Assembly (NCBI RefSeq): GCF_009617895.1
Contig: NZ_BLAW01000001.1
Coordinates: 549,001-613,000 of the forward strand
DNA: 64,000 nt
Direction: 5' to 3'
Source: Prolixibacter sp. SD074
GTDB lineage: Bacteria > Bacteroidota > Bacteroidia > Bacteroidales > Prolixibacteraceae
Part shown: piece after piece, positions 18,872-28,187 of the stretch
Layout: each line of letters opens with the position of its first letter
How positions within the stretch are numbered: position 1 is the first letter of the stretch
The notes under the pieces: generated by a model
The model's database searches: none
Seen by the model: the letters and a program-made list of their open reading frames with translations, nothing else
Told to the model about the DNA's origin: nothing
Translations under genes and position numbers: made by a program

Positions 18872-19294
18872 ATGAAAAAGTTCAAATTTACCATAAGCGG
18901 AAACCAGTACGATGTTCAGATTAATGATATTGAGGATAATATCGCCGATCTGGAGGTGAATGGCACCCAATACAAGGTGGAAATTCACCAGGAGGTGAAA
19001 AGAAACAAAACACCTAAGCTTGTCCGGAAACCTGTTCAAAAAGCGCCCGGCGAAGGCGAAATCCGGAAAATGAGCTCGAAGGCCAAAGCCATTAAAGCCC
19101 CGTTGCCGGGAACCATTCTCAGTATCGCGGTGAAGGAAGGGGATACTGTCACCAAAGGACAGACCCTCATGGTGATGGAGGCCATGAAAATGGAGAACTT
19201 GATTATGGCCGAAGCTGATGGCACCGTAGCTGCCCTTAAAGTTTCTGCCGGACAAAGTGTTCTCCAGGATGATGTTTTGGTCGAAATTGCTTAA
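18872..19294 (+). CDS. Biotin carrier subunit of the decarboxylase
   Basis: This 140-residue protein has a short beta domain (MKKFKFTISGNQYDVQI), a Lys/Pro-rich linker and a C-terminal biotinyl domain with the biotin-attachment motif MEAMKMEN (biotinyl Lys in MKM) and KAPLPGTI. It shuttles CO2 on biotin from methylmalonyl-CoA to the membrane pump. It sits between the OadG- and OadB-type genes, 40 bases after the former and 20 before the latter. Complete length for MmdC/AccB-type carriers. Confidence 0.92.
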   Translation: MKKFKFTISGNQYDVQINDIEDNIADLEVNGTQYKVEIHQEVKRNKTPKLVRKPVQKAPGEGEIRKMSSKAKAIKAPLPGTILSIAVKEGDTVTKGQTLMVMEAMKMENLIMAEADGTVAALKVSAGQSVLQDDVLVEIA

Positions 19295-19314
19295 CCCGGA
19301 AAAGACTTGCTGAA

Positions 19315-20964
19315 ATGAATAAATTACGATTAACAATTTTAACCTTGTTTCTCGCTGTTTCCGGCCTTTTCGCCCAGGATCAGGTGAAACCTTCTGATTT
19401 AACGGAAGGGAAGTGGGTTAACCGTTCGAGTGGGTATATCGCTAACCCGATAATCGACCCCGATACGGTTACGGCCCGGTCCGGTGTGGACATGGTAGAG
19501 CGGTTTAAAACCCTGGAGTTTGATGGCAGTGGTTCATTTACCCTGGACTCGGCCAAGGAACGATATACAGGAAAATGGAGGATAGCTGATGATCACATCA
19601 TCATGAGCTTCAATCCCAAAAAACTGATGCACCTTCGGAAAAACACCAATCCGAATCAGCGTTCAGGTTATTCTACTCAGAATTTTACGTTGCAGCTTCC
19701 CCAGCGGTCCCTGGCACTTCAAAACGGAGAACTGGTGGGCCAACCGGGTGATAGCCGCCAGGTATATGAAAATGTTGACGGGGCACTCTCCGGATTGTTT
19801 AATTTTTGGGAATTTACCGGTTTTGCCAACTTTACCTGGGGACACTTTGTCATGCTCATCGTGGGATTGCTCTTTATCTTCCTGGCTATCCGTTACGATT
19901 TTGAACCGATGTTGCTGATTCCCATCGGTATCGGTATCCTTATCGGGAATATCCCGATGTTCCAGGTAACCGATTTTAACCTGCAACTGGGAATTTACGA
20001 ACCGGGTTCGGTGTTGAACTACCTTTACCAGGGAGTGGTACAGGGGTGGTACCCGCCGCTTATCTTCCTCGGCATTGGGGCCATGACCGACTTCTCGTCG
20101 TTGATTTCCAATCCGAAATTAATGTTGTTGGGAGCAGCTGCCCAGATTGGTATCTTCCTCACATTGATTGGTGCATTGTATCTCGGGTTTGCTCCGCCGG
20201 AAGCTGGTGCTATCGGTATTATCGGTGGCGCTGACGGTCCAACCGCTATCTTTATTTCATCCAAGCTGGCCAACGGTATTAATGTGATGGCCAACGGACA
20301 TGTGGTGAGAAACCTGATTGGCCCCATTGCTATTGCAGCATATTCATACATGGCGCTGGTCCCCGTAATTCAGCCGCCCGTTATCAGATTGCTGACCAGT
20401 AAAAGAGAGCGTCTCATCAAAATGAAACCTCCACGCGCCGTAACCAAGCTGGAGAAAGTACTCTTCCCGATTGTGGGACTATTGCTGACGGCTTACATTG
20501 CCCCGACGGCGCTCCCGTTGCTGGGAATGCTCTTTTTCGGTAACCTGCTGAAAGAATCGGGTGTGACCAAGCGACTGGCTGCAACGGCTTCCAATGCGTT
20601 GATCGATATCATTACCATCTTGTTGGGAATCACTGTTGGTGCTTCTACGCAGGCTGACGTGTTCCTGACGCCTTCGTCTATCAAGATTTTTGTCCTGGGG
20701 GCATTATCCTTTGTTATTGCTACAGCAGGAGGAGTTTTGGGAGCGAAGTTTATGAACCTTTTCTTTAAGAAAGGGAACAAGATTAACCCGATGGTTGGAG
20801 CTGCCGGTGTTTCGGCTGTGCCCGATTCGGCCCGTGTGGTACAACAAATGGGACTGAAGGAAGATCCCTCAAACCACTTGCTGATGCACGCCATGGCGCC
20901 AAACGTTGCCGGTGTGATCGGTTCGGCAGTGGCTGCCGGTGTCTTGCTCAGCTTCCTCATGTAG
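19315..20964 (+). CDS. OadB-type sodium pump subunit with a secreted N-terminal extension
   Basis: The protein has 549 residues, whereas OadB/MmdB/GcdB proteins usually have about 370-435. The C-terminal part from about residue 170 is a normal beta subunit: about ten membrane helices, the motif GIIGGADGPTAIF that includes the sodium-binding aspartate, and GGVLGAKF and DSARVVQ segments. The first 160 residues are a signal peptide ending GLFAQ plus a lipocalin-like beta segment (LTEGKWVN, FDGSGSFTLD, YTGKWRIADDHI) predicted to lie outside the inner membrane. Such an extension occurs in some Bacteroidota homologues; its role is unknown. It uses decarboxylation energy to export sodium. Confidence 0.9.
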   Translation: MNKLRLTILTLFLAVSGLFAQDQVKPSDLTEGKWVNRSSGYIANPIIDPDTVTARSGVDMVERFKTLEFDGSGSFTLDSAKERYTGKWRIADDHIIMSFNPKKLMHLRKNTNPNQRSGYSTQNFTLQLPQRSLALQNGELVGQPGDSRQVYENVDGALSGLFNFWEFTGFANFTWGHFVMLIVGLLFIFLAIRYDFEPMLLIPIGIGILIGNIPMFQVTDFNLQLGIYEPGSVLNYLYQGVVQGWYPPLIFLGIGAMTDFSSLISNPKLMLLGAAAQIGIFLTLIGALYLGFAPPEAGAIGIIGGADGPTAIFISSKLANGINVMANGHVVRNLIGPIAIAAYSYMALVPVIQPPVIRLLTSKRERLIKMKPPRAVTKLEKVLFPIVGLLLTAYIAPTALPLLGMLFFGNLLKESGVTKRLAATASNALIDIITILLGITVGASTQADVFLTPSSIKIFVLGALSFVIATAGGVLGAKFMNLFFKKGNKINPMVGAAGVSAVPDSARVVQQMGLKEDPSNHLLMHAMAPNVAGVIGSAVAAGVLLSFLM

Positions 20965-20987
20965 AAAAAGAGTTGATTGATATATTC

Positions 20988-21022
20988 AAGGGTAGCCTGT
21001 TTTTCGGGCTGCCCTTTTCTTT
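20988..21022 (+). terminator. Terminator of the decarboxylase operon
   Basis: A 10-bp stem with one G-U pair (20988-20997 with 21007-21016) is followed by TTCTTTAT. It lies 24 bases past the oadB-type stop. The next 180 bases, to 21206, hold nothing recognised. Confidence 0.8.
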
Positions 21023-21205
21023 ATAAAAACGGATTACCTGAATTTTCCAACGCACAGGCCAATCCCGCACAAATTACGCTAATTGAGATTGAAATAGAAA
21101 TGTCCTTTCGACCGCAACTGAGCAGTCGTTGTTGAGAACCGGACAATAGTGGTAACAGAAACTACCAGTAACCTTGGCAATCGCGCAGCGCAACCTGAAA
21201 CGAAG

Positions 21206-21418
21206 TTAAAACTCTAACTTCAGCTGCCGGATGGCGGGCAACCGTTCCTTTTCTTCGTCGATTAGCTCCTGAATGCGCGAACGGCACCGGCCACAGCCTG
21301 TACCGGCACCGGTGGCCTCCGATACGGCAGGGACAAAATAAAGTTCTCCCTTCCGTATAGCTTTTCTCACTTCCGGTTCCTCCACTTCGTTACACAAACA
21401 GAATAGCTGACGGGTCAT
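21206..21418 (-). CDS. BFD-like [2Fe-2S] protein
   Basis: This 70-residue protein has the four-cysteine pattern of bacterioferritin-associated ferredoxin-like domains: CLC near the N-terminus (residues 7-9) and GCGRC at about 41-45, with a helical tail. It probably carries a [2Fe-2S] cluster. Free-standing BFD domains act in iron mobilisation or as electron-transfer modules; which applies here is unknown. It is the last gene of a tight minus-strand group behind the HD-domain gene and a 33-codon ORF (3-base gap). Confidence 0.8.
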   Translation of the reverse strand: MTRQLFCLCNEVEEPEVRKAIRKGELYFVPAVSEATGAGTGCGRCRSRIQELIDEEKERLPAIRQLKLEF

Positions 21419-21421
21419 AGG

Positions 21422-21523
21422 CTAACGGCTTTCAATCAGGGTTACGACAACCGAACGGTAGTTACGCGGACCATGTAATCCGTTGTGTTTGTCGGTTTCG
21501 ATGTGGATGATCTGTTGCATCAT
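21422..21523 (-). CDS. Possible 33-residue protein between the HD and BFD genes
   Basis: A frame of 33 codons begins MMQQIIHIETDKHNGLHG. Its ATG overlaps the stop of the HD-domain gene (ATGA-type overlap at 21521-21525), and its stop lies 3 bases before the BFD start. This close packing is typical of translationally coupled genes. No family is recognised, and it could instead be the remnant of a larger gene. Confidence 0.4.
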   Translation of the reverse strand: MMQQIIHIETDKHNGLHGPRNYRSVVVTLIESR

Positions 21524-22311
21524 CAGAAAAGTTGGTTTTCGATATGAATACGTATTTTTCGGTATATGTCAATAATATTATCGTTTTTGGGCAGCGCGTC
21601 GTACAACCGCTTTATGTATTGTCTCTGGTTCAGCATCAGGTAGGTTTTCCGGTAGGTTAACTCGAAAACCCACGAGAGCTGCATCAGAACGTAGTCGTTA
21701 TACGTGACGATCTCTTCCTTCTTTGGCACCATATCATTGATGATGGCTTTGCAAATGTTGTCCGAGATGGCCGGGCTTTTCGATAAATGCAATGTGTCGG
21801 CCGGGTCCAGCCTGACATCCCGGAAGGTCAGAAATTCCGCTGTCATGCGCAGGGCATCCAGCTTATCTGCGTCGCGCAGCAGTTTGAGGTAATACAGCAC
21901 CAACTCATTTTCTTTTTTGGGCAACTCGGGTTTGTTATGGAAGATGGTAACCTTTTGCAATATCTCCTGTTTGGCGGCTTCCAGCCCTTTAAACGGGGGA
22001 AGCAACGACAGCAATTCGGCACCGGCTTCAGCGTGCCCTGTTTCAGTTAATTTTGGGTAATACGGCGAGGTTGAAACATCGCGGAAGCGCGCAATGTCGT
22101 GAAACAACGCCAGAATTTCGGCCATGCGCATTTCCCCATCCTCCATATCCAACGATTGCCCCAGCAGCAGGATATTTTCCACTACTTTTTCATTGTGCGT
22201 TTTCCATTGCTCAAAAGTTTGTTGTTGTTGTGTAAAACCAGTTGTTTCAACTGAACTCAGAATCTGGTTGTATTCCTCGCGGAATTGTTCAAGTGTCTTT
22301 TGCGAAATCAT
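21523..22311 (-). CDS. HD-domain protein (putative metal-dependent phosphohydrolase)
   Basis: This 262-residue cytoplasmic protein has HD-superfamily metal ligands: His in WKTHNEKVVENILLL, the HD doublet in LALFHDIARFRD, and a conserved Asp in LLRDADKLDALRM. Family members hydrolyse phosphates of nucleotides or signalling molecules; the substrate cannot be read from sequence. The start at MISQKTLEQF is the first ATG in a frame with good helical content. It heads the HD-small ORF-BFD group. Confidence 0.8.
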   Translation of the reverse strand: MISQKTLEQFREEYNQILSSVETTGFTQQQQTFEQWKTHNEKVVENILLLGQSLDMEDGEMRMAEILALFHDIARFRDVSTSPYYPKLTETGHAEAGAELLSLLPPFKGLEAAKQEILQKVTIFHNKPELPKKENELVLYYLKLLRDADKLDALRMTAEFLTFRDVRLDPADTLHLSKSPAISDNICKAIINDMVPKKEEIVTYNDYVLMQLSWVFELTYRKTYLMLNQRQYIKRLYDALPKNDNIIDIYRKIRIHIENQLF

Positions 22312-22565
22312 AAATTTCGTGTTAAGCAGTATTTACCAAAATTATGGTTTTCTTGTGTATATTACGCCATCCCGAATTTATTTAATTTTTTGTTGAAATA
22401 GCCCCGCTGGTTTCCAGGTTTTTCTGGCCAACGATGGGCTGACAGGCTGAATAATTTCGGGGGTCCCGAGAAAAATACGGAACGCAGGATTTTGGGTTTG
22501 AAGAATATTGCTATTTTTGTGTTCGCAAAATCACGGCGTATTGTCATATTTGCAAACATACCATT

Positions 22566-22640
22566 GGTCCCATAGTTCAATGGATAGAATTTCAGATTCC
22601 GGTTCTGACGATGTGGGTTCGAATCCCGCTGGGATCACCA
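22566..22640 (+). tRNA. tRNA-Arg (anticodon CCG)
   Basis: This 75-base cloverleaf has an acceptor stem GGTCCCA/TGGGATC (one G-U pair), a 4-bp D stem, an anticodon stem TCAGA/TCTGA with loop TTCCGGT giving anticodon CCG, a T arm GTGGG-TTCGAAT-CCCGC, discriminator A and an encoded CCA. It reads codon CGG. A terminator follows directly. Confidence 0.97.
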
Positions 22641-22647
22641 AAAGAAG

Positions 22648-22680
22648 GTCTGGGCAGTCATTGCCCGGACTTTTTATTTT
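22648..22680 (+). terminator. Terminator after tRNA-Arg
   Basis: Stem GTCTGGGCA (22648-22656) pairs with TGCCCGGAC (22662-22670), with one G-U pair, and is followed by TTTTTATTTTT. Confidence 0.85.
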
Positions 22681-22812
22681 TAAACCTTGTCAATAATAAG
22701 ATCCCATATCATTTACGCAATTTAGAAGACATATAAGTAATCCAACGTAACAAATAAATTAGATTTGCATTCACAATTTCTGGCGGGATCGTTCGTTTTG
22801 TTAATTGTTTAG

Positions 22813-23273
22813 TGTTGGCAAGACTATGACCCGGCAAAGGATAAGTTTCCTCCGCTCTCCTTTATTACGGGTACAACCTGCTATTCATTGTCAGCCGTAG
22901 GGTATTTAAGTTCATTCTTCATGCCGGCCAGGCAAAATAAAAAACAGATGTTTTTGTGAAGGCCGGCATTGGCCAGCTGACCACCAACCTGATTGACTCC
23001 TGGGAGGGATTGCCGCCGGACGATAATCAGCGTCGGTTGGTTTATCTCTTTTCAGGTGGTTTGAAATATCATATTGATGATCATTGGAGGGCCGGTTTGG
23101 AAGGACAATGGACACTGGTAGATACGGATAGATTGGATGGCTTTCAGGATTATCATGTAAATGAAACCACGGGCAAAATTGATTTTGCGTACTTCAAAGC
23201 CAAGGAGCATTTTATGACCATCCAGGTGAAAGTCAGCTATACTTTTGGAGAGAAAACCAAGTGGCGCTACTAA
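22813..23273 (+). pseudogene. Remnant of an outer-membrane beta-barrel protein gene
   Basis: The frame from 22956 gives about 105 residues ending in a beta-strand-rich barrel terminus (TIQVKVSYTFGEKTKWRY) after KYHIDDHWRAGLEGQW, like the C-terminus of porin-like or OmpW/PorT-type barrels. It has no ATG. A second frame upstream (from 22813, DYDPAKDKFPPLSF) ends KKQMFL-stop. Removing two T residues from the T run near 22951-22955 would join it as KKQMF-VKAGIGQL. I read this as an N-truncated, frameshifted gene. The exact family is uncertain. Confidence 0.4.
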
Positions 23274-23634
23274 AACCAACCCGGTGACTGTTGTGGGGCA
23301 CATGCAGTTGACAGGCCTGTGCCATGTGGTCACTGTTTTGGGAACAATGTCTTGGTGGACGGATGCTGCGTTCTCCGCGAAAATCTTAGCGCCCTTTACA
23401 TGGGGCGGGAACGTTCGGAAGGAAAATGCTGAAGGCCCTTCACCTTACGTCTTAAGCCAGGGGAATTACGAACAGATTGCCGCGGCTTCTTATGTCGGCC
23501 TTGCAGTGACGGTGTCCCATGGATTTTCTTAACCCTTACGCCCGGGCCCTTAAAACTCTTCGAGCAACAGAAACCTTGTAACGACGAAGTTTAACCTCTA
23601 ACTTTGGCAACTTTAACCTTGGGTTGTTCTCTCA

Positions 23635-23665
23635 TTTGCAGTTTCGGACGGATGGATTATTTTTG
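23635..23665 (+). promoter_or_regulatory. Promoter of the dihydrouridine synthase gene
   Basis: TTTG at 23635-23638 is followed after 19 bases by TATTTTTG at 23658-23665, a full -33/-7 pair for the Bacteroidota sigma factor, 41 bases before the ATG. Another -7-like box (TAACTTTG) is at 23599-23606. Apart from these, 23274-23634 shows only an unsupported frame (23245-23532) and no recognised gene. Confidence 0.6.
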
Positions 23666-23706
23666 CATTCCGTTATTAAGGACCATTCTTAATTTTTAGA
23701 TGTGAC

Positions 23707-24717
23707 ATGCAGCAAGTGGCAGAGAATTTCTGGACCCGGATTGAGGGGCCCATTTTTTGTTTGGCCCCGATGGAAGATGTAACCGATACGGTTTTTCGGG
23801 AAGTGGTGATGAAGATGGCCGATCCGGGAAAATTGCATGTGATTTTTACGGAGTTCACTTCGGTGGAAGGGTTGAACCACCCGGCAGGACGTGAGCGCGT
23901 AAGTGAGCGTCTGATTGTAAATGAGTCGGAGCGGGAACTGTTGCGAAAGCTCAACATCAAACTGGTGGCCCAGGTTTGGGGAAAAACGCCGGAGATCTAC
24001 CACGATATGGCACAGTTTATTACCAGGCATTACGATTTCGATGGCCTGGATATCAATATGGGATGTCCGGTGAAGAAAATTGTGAAGCAGGGAGCTTGCA
24101 GTGCGCTGATTGACCAACCCGATTTGGCGAAGGAGATTGTTTTGGCAACCAAAGAGGGGACGCATCTTCCGGTGAGTGTAAAAACCCGGACCGGAATTCG
24201 TCAGCACGAGACGGAGCGGTGGATCAATCAATTGCTCGATACCCATCCGGCGGCCCTTACCCTGCATGGCCGTACCCAAAATCAGCAATCGGATGGAAGG
24301 GCGGATTGGAACGAAATTGCTAAGGCCGTTCGGATACGCAACGAAAGGGAAACCGATATCCCGGTTTTGGGGAACGGTGATGTTTTTTCCTGGAAAGAGG
24401 GAATCGACCGCGTGGCACAAACCGGTGTGGACGGTGTGATGATTGGACGTGGTATTTTTCATGATCCCTGGTTTTTTCAACCCGGCAGGACTTCGCCAAC
24501 ACCCGCCGGGCGCGCTGACATGCTGCTATACCATACCCGGCTTTTTGAACAAACCTGGAGTGGTAAAAAGAATTTCAATATCCTGAAACGCTTCTACAAG
24601 ATCTACCTCAATCAATTTACCAATGCGGCTCACATACGGGCAGCACTCATGGAAACGAAGAATTACGACGAGGTGTATCGCTATTTTGAAGAACATCCGG
24701 TTGCCGAAGCTTTGTAA
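23707..24717 (+). CDS. tRNA-dihydrouridine synthase
   Basis: This 336-residue TIM-barrel flavoenzyme begins MQQVAENFWTRIEGPIFCLAPMEDVTD, and LAPMEDVTD is the FMN-binding N-motif. The catalytic cysteine is in the GCPVKKIVKQGACSAL segment (DINMGCP and GACSAL). VSVKTRTGI and NGDVFSW with GVDGVMIGRG complete the phosphate-binding barrel. It reduces specific uridines in tRNA D loops using NADPH. The sequence resembles the DusC-like branch found in Bacteroidota, but site specificity cannot be told. Monocistronic with its own promoter. Confidence 0.92.
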   Translation: MQQVAENFWTRIEGPIFCLAPMEDVTDTVFREVVMKMADPGKLHVIFTEFTSVEGLNHPAGRERVSERLIVNESERELLRKLNIKLVAQVWGKTPEIYHDMAQFITRHYDFDGLDINMGCPVKKIVKQGACSALIDQPDLAKEIVLATKEGTHLPVSVKTRTGIRQHETERWINQLLDTHPAALTLHGRTQNQQSDGRADWNEIAKAVRIRNERETDIPVLGNGDVFSWKEGIDRVAQTGVDGVMIGRGIFHDPWFFQPGRTSPTPAGRADMLLYHTRLFEQTWSGKKNFNILKRFYKIYLNQFTNAAHIRAALMETKNYDEVYRYFEEHPVAEAL

Positions 24718-24947
24718 CGCCTTACTTTCATTGGTGTTTGTTGCTTTGTGTTGATTTCCAGCACGCAAGGTGAACTTTTCCTTTGTTTTTGTTGTTGATA
24801 CAAAGTGAATTCTACGGAGGAGAATAGAAGAGCTTCACGAAAGTGTGATACCGGGGAGACGTGCACCGCCTGCCGGGGCACTGATGGCTTTTATTCCCGG
24901 AAAGTAGCATAACTAACGATGTTCAAAACACATTAAACTTGTTCAGG

Positions 24948-26462
24948 ATGGCAGCAAATTCAACCAAAAACATTTCCCGGCGCCGTTTTATCCGTACTTC
25001 AGCAACGGCCGCTTTTGGCATTTCCATGATTCCCTACATCAGCCGGGGTAGCCTGGTGGTCGAAAATCCAATGAAACGGGTATTTGGCCGCACGGGTTTC
25101 GAAGTCACTACCCTTGGATTGGGCGGCCAGGCATCGATTCAGTGGACGCCGTCGGATGTTGATCCGGTGGCCATTATTCTGAAAGCGCACAAACTGGGCG
25201 TGAATTATTACGATACTTCGAATGTATACGGTCCCAGCCAGATGAATTACGGAAAGGCATTCCGTAAGTTAAATATGGTTCCCGGTTTGCCCGGATATCG
25301 GGAAAACGCCCGCCGGGATATTTTTCTGACTTCCAAAACGCACCTTCGCTATGCCAAAGGTGGCGATAACGTGGAGGGAATCCATAACGGTACCAACGGG
25401 CCCGATGGTTCGAAGACCCTGGATGATGTCCACCGTTCGCTCTCGCAGATATTTGGCGATGGCAAAGGCAATTATCCGCAAGGCGCGTACCTCGATATGG
25501 TGCTGATCCACAGTTTGTCGACATGGCAGGAATTGGATGCCGTATACGAAGGCCTGGATAACCCGGACCCGAATGCGGACCGGATCGGCGCATTGGCAGC
25601 TTTGCGTGATGTGCGCGATGGCACCAATTTGACCGGCCTCAATCCGAAAGAAGAGAAGCTAATCAGGCACATTGGCTTTTCGGGACACTACGACGCCGCT
25701 TTGATGATGGCGATGATTCAGCGGGATAAATACGAATTGCTGGATGGCATGTTGGTGGCGATTAATGCCAACGACAAGCTGAACTTTAATATGCAGAACA
25801 ATGTGATTCCGGTGGCAGCAGCCAAAAATATGGGTGTAATTGCCATGAAGGTTTTTGCGGATGGTGCCATGTACACCAAGCCGGCCACGTGGTCGAACAA
25901 CCCGGAAGATGTGGTGCGGACCGTGGGAAGTTCCTCGCTGCCCAGTACGCCACTGGTCCAGTACTCGCTCACCACACCCGGCATTCACACCGCCATTATC
26001 GGAATTGGTCACATCAGTGAAACGCACCACGATTGTCAGTTGACCCAAAACTTAGCTTCAGCTCAAGTGGGACCGGATAGTTTGTCGCTATCCGACCGGG
26101 ATAAGATTGAAAAGATGGCGAACATGGTGAAAAGCGGAAAGACCAACTATTTTCAGATGAGCTACAAGCCGCTGTCAGCTCCACGGGATGTGGCCCTTCA
26201 GCAACGAAATGAAGGTAGTGCCCGGAAAGCGGTCCTGACCTGGCAAACTGCGTATGCCGGTGCATCGCCCCTCGATCGGTATGATGTATGGCGTGATGGC
26301 GAAAAGGTAGGACAAGTGCCTTATCGCCCGCAAACCACCATGGAACCTTTTGTTTACGAAGACGTGGTAAACGATAATCAGGCGCATAGTTATGTGATGA
26401 GAAGCGTTGATACGCAAGGGGAATCAGCTTCGTCTGAAGCTGTTACCATGCAAGCAGTCTGA
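24948..26462 (+). CDS. Tat-exported aldo/keto reductase with C-terminal beta domain
   Basis: From the preferred ATG (MAANSTKNISRRRFIRTS) the protein has 504 residues. Twin arginines in SRRRFI plus a hydrophobic stretch indicate Tat export with a folded cofactor. The aldo/keto reductase barrel spans about residues 45-390: MKRVFGRTGFEVTTLGLGG, the catalytic Tyr region NYYDTSNVYGPSQ, Lys in FLTSKTH and His in DMVLIHSLS. The last 90 residues (ARKAVLTWQTAYAGASPLDRYDVWRDG) look like a fibronectin III-type domain. Probably periplasmic, acting on a sugar or related carbonyl. Neighbouring DUF1080 proteins are also linked to glycan metabolism, so a shared pathway is plausible. Confidence 0.85.
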   Translation: MAANSTKNISRRRFIRTSATAAFGISMIPYISRGSLVVENPMKRVFGRTGFEVTTLGLGGQASIQWTPSDVDPVAIILKAHKLGVNYYDTSNVYGPSQMNYGKAFRKLNMVPGLPGYRENARRDIFLTSKTHLRYAKGGDNVEGIHNGTNGPDGSKTLDDVHRSLSQIFGDGKGNYPQGAYLDMVLIHSLSTWQELDAVYEGLDNPDPNADRIGALAALRDVRDGTNLTGLNPKEEKLIRHIGFSGHYDAALMMAMIQRDKYELLDGMLVAINANDKLNFNMQNNVIPVAAAKNMGVIAMKVFADGAMYTKPATWSNNPEDVVRTVGSSSLPSTPLVQYSLTTPGIHTAIIGIGHISETHHDCQLTQNLASAQVGPDSLSLSDRDKIEKMANMVKSGKTNYFQMSYKPLSAPRDVALQQRNEGSARKAVLTWQTAYAGASPLDRYDVWRDGEKVGQVPYRPQTTMEPFVYEDVVNDNQAHSYVMRSVDTQGESASSEAVTMQAV

Positions 26463-26493
26463 AGGGGTTAAGTCGTCATTTTGTTATATCGGG

Positions 26494-26534
26494 AAGGGCA
26501 ATTATTTCGAAGTTGGAATAATAGCCCTTTTTTT
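26494..26534 (+). terminator. Terminator after the Tat aldo/keto reductase gene
   Basis: A 13-bp stem with one mismatch (AAGGGCAATTATT pairing with AATAATAGCCCTT) is followed by a run of T residues ending near 26534. Confidence 0.75.
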
Positions 26535-26732
26535 ATAACGTCATGTGGAGGCAAAAAATCCTTTTGTGCTAACGAAAATCCATGATTTTCTGTTATTTTC
26601 GTCTTCATCGGATCAATTAGCGAACAAACCGGACACGTGAAATGAGCATGACAGAAAATCAACTTCAACAGGTAATGATTGGAACCATGCGAATTCAATA
26701 CGGACACTTAACCGATAAACAAAACTAATCGT

Positions 26733-28115
26733 ATGAAAACACACACATTATTTTCCCTGTTTTTTTGTTTAATAGCTACACCCGCTCTCGCGGGAAACGG
26801 TCAGTGGCAGAATCTATTCAACGGCAAAGATTTATCCGGTTGGGAACAATTAAATGGTAAAGCTCCCTATGAAGTTGTCGATGGAGAGATTGTGGGAACG
26901 ACCGTTACCAATACTTCCAACTCGTTTTTGGCCACCACGAAAAATTACGGTGATTTCATTCTCGAGTATGAAATGAAAATGGATGAAGGCCTGAACTCTG
27001 GCGTACAGATCCGTAGTTTGAGTACACCGGGTTATCAAAATGGCCGTGTACATGGCTACCAGGTGGAGTGCGACGATTCGGAGCGGGCCTGGTCGGCTGG
27101 AATTTATGACGAAGCTCGTCGTGGCTGGCTCTATCCGATGGAGTATAATCAGAAGGCGAAGACGGCTTTCAAAAAAGGTGGCTGGAACAAATACCGGGTC
27201 GAGGCCATTGGCAATACTATCCGGACCTGGTTGAACGGTGTGCCCTGTGCCAACCTGGTGGACGACATGGACCCCGAAGGTTTTATTGCTTTGCAGGTAC
27301 ATTCCATTGGCGATGATCAGGCACATGCCGGTAAGCAAATCCGGTGGCGGAATATCCGGATCATGACGGATAACCTGGAGGCTGAACGAAAACCGGTGCC
27401 TGATGTAAAAGAAGTCAGCTATCTGAATAACGAACTTACCGATTGGGAAAAGGAACATGGATGGATGTTGCTGTGGGACGGTAAAACCAACCAAGGCTGG
27501 CGAAGTGCGCGTGGTGAAAATTTCCCTGATAAAGGCTGGGCCATGGCCGATGGAGTGTTAACCGTCAAAGCGTCTGATGGAAAGGAATCGGCCAACGGTG
27601 GTGACATTATTACATCTGGTCGTTTTACCAATTTTATTCTGGAAGTCGATTTTAATATTACCGAAGGAGCCAATTCGGGTATTAAATATTTTGTGCAAAC
27701 CGGTTTGAATAAAGGGCCGGGTTCATCCATTGGTTGTGAGTATCAGTTACTGGACGATCAACGGCATCCCGATGCCAAACTGGGTGTGGATGGAAACCGG
27801 ACGCTGGCTTCGCTGTATGATTTGATTCCGGCCAATGCACAATGTTTTGATCCGGCCCAGATGGTCAAACGTTTCAACGGGATTGATACCTGGAACCGGG
27901 CACGAATCGAGGTGCGCGGTGATACGGTCATGCATTTTCTGAACGGGGTGAAAGAGGTGGAATATGTACGTAATAACCAGATGTGGAATGCCCTGGTAGC
28001 GTACAGCAAATACAAACCATACAAAGGATTCGGTAATTTCAAAGACGGTCATATTCTGTTGCAGGATCATGGGAATGAGGTTCATTTCCGGAACATAAAA
28101 ATTAAACCGTTGTAA
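26733..28115 (+). CDS. Secreted protein with two DUF1080 (3-keto-disaccharide hydrolase) domains
   Basis: This 460-residue precursor has a signal peptide (1-20, ending PALAG) and two concanavalin-like jelly-roll DUF1080 domains, about residues 25-215 and 235-460. The first opens [13 protein letters not shown] and the second [13 protein letters not shown]. Each has the [13 protein letters not shown]-type core and a carboxyl-side [16 protein letters not shown] motif. Members are proposed to hydrolyse 3-keto-glycosides or bind glycans. The tandem form suggests one catalytic and one binding copy, but active residues are not confirmed. It lies downstream of the exported aldo/keto reductase. The AT-rich island begins right after it. 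Confidence 0.85.
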   Translation: MKTHTLFSLFFCLIATPALAGNGQWQNLFNGKDLSGWEQLNGKAPYEVVDGEIVGTTVTNTSNSFLATTKNYGDFILEYEMKMDEGLNSGVQIRSLSTPGYQNGRVHGYQVECDDSERAWSAGIYDEARRGWLYPMEYNQKAKTAFKKGGWNKYRVEAIGNTIRTWLNGVPCANLVDDMDPEGFIALQVHSIGDDQAHAGKQIRWRNIRIMTDNLEAERKPVPDVKEVSYLNNELTDWEKEHGWMLLWDGKTNQGWRSARGENFPDKGWAMADGVLTVKASDGKESANGGDIITSGRFTNFILEVDFNITEGANSGIKYFVQTGLNKGPGSSIGCEYQLLDDQRHPDAKLGVDGNRTLASLYDLIPANAQCFDPAQMVKRFNGIDTWNRARIEVRGDTVMHFLNGVKEVEYVRNNQMWNALVAYSKYKPYKGFGNFKDGHILLQDHGNEVHFRNIKIKPL

Positions 28116-28187
28116 TCAGCATACGTTTTCAGGGTTACATCGTGGGCCTCCTGCCGGATGAATCAAACCGGAAATACAGCAATCATA

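Noticed and set aside
22508-22696. 62-codon ORF over the tRNA
   Set aside because: Translates tRNA-Arg and its terminator; not a protein gene.
23245-23532. 95-codon ORF after the barrel remnant
   Set aside because: Overlaps the end of the remnant and shows no family pattern. It could be decayed sequence, but I cannot support a gene.
23689-24480. 263-codon minus-strand ORF
   Set aside because: Antisense of the dihydrouridine synthase gene, whose catalytic motifs are on the plus strand.
26468-26707. 79-codon minus-strand ORF
   Set aside because: Covers the terminator hairpin of the upstream gene and has no family features.
26850-27494. 214-codon minus-strand ORF
   Set aside because: Antisense of the DUF1080 gene; no independent evidence.
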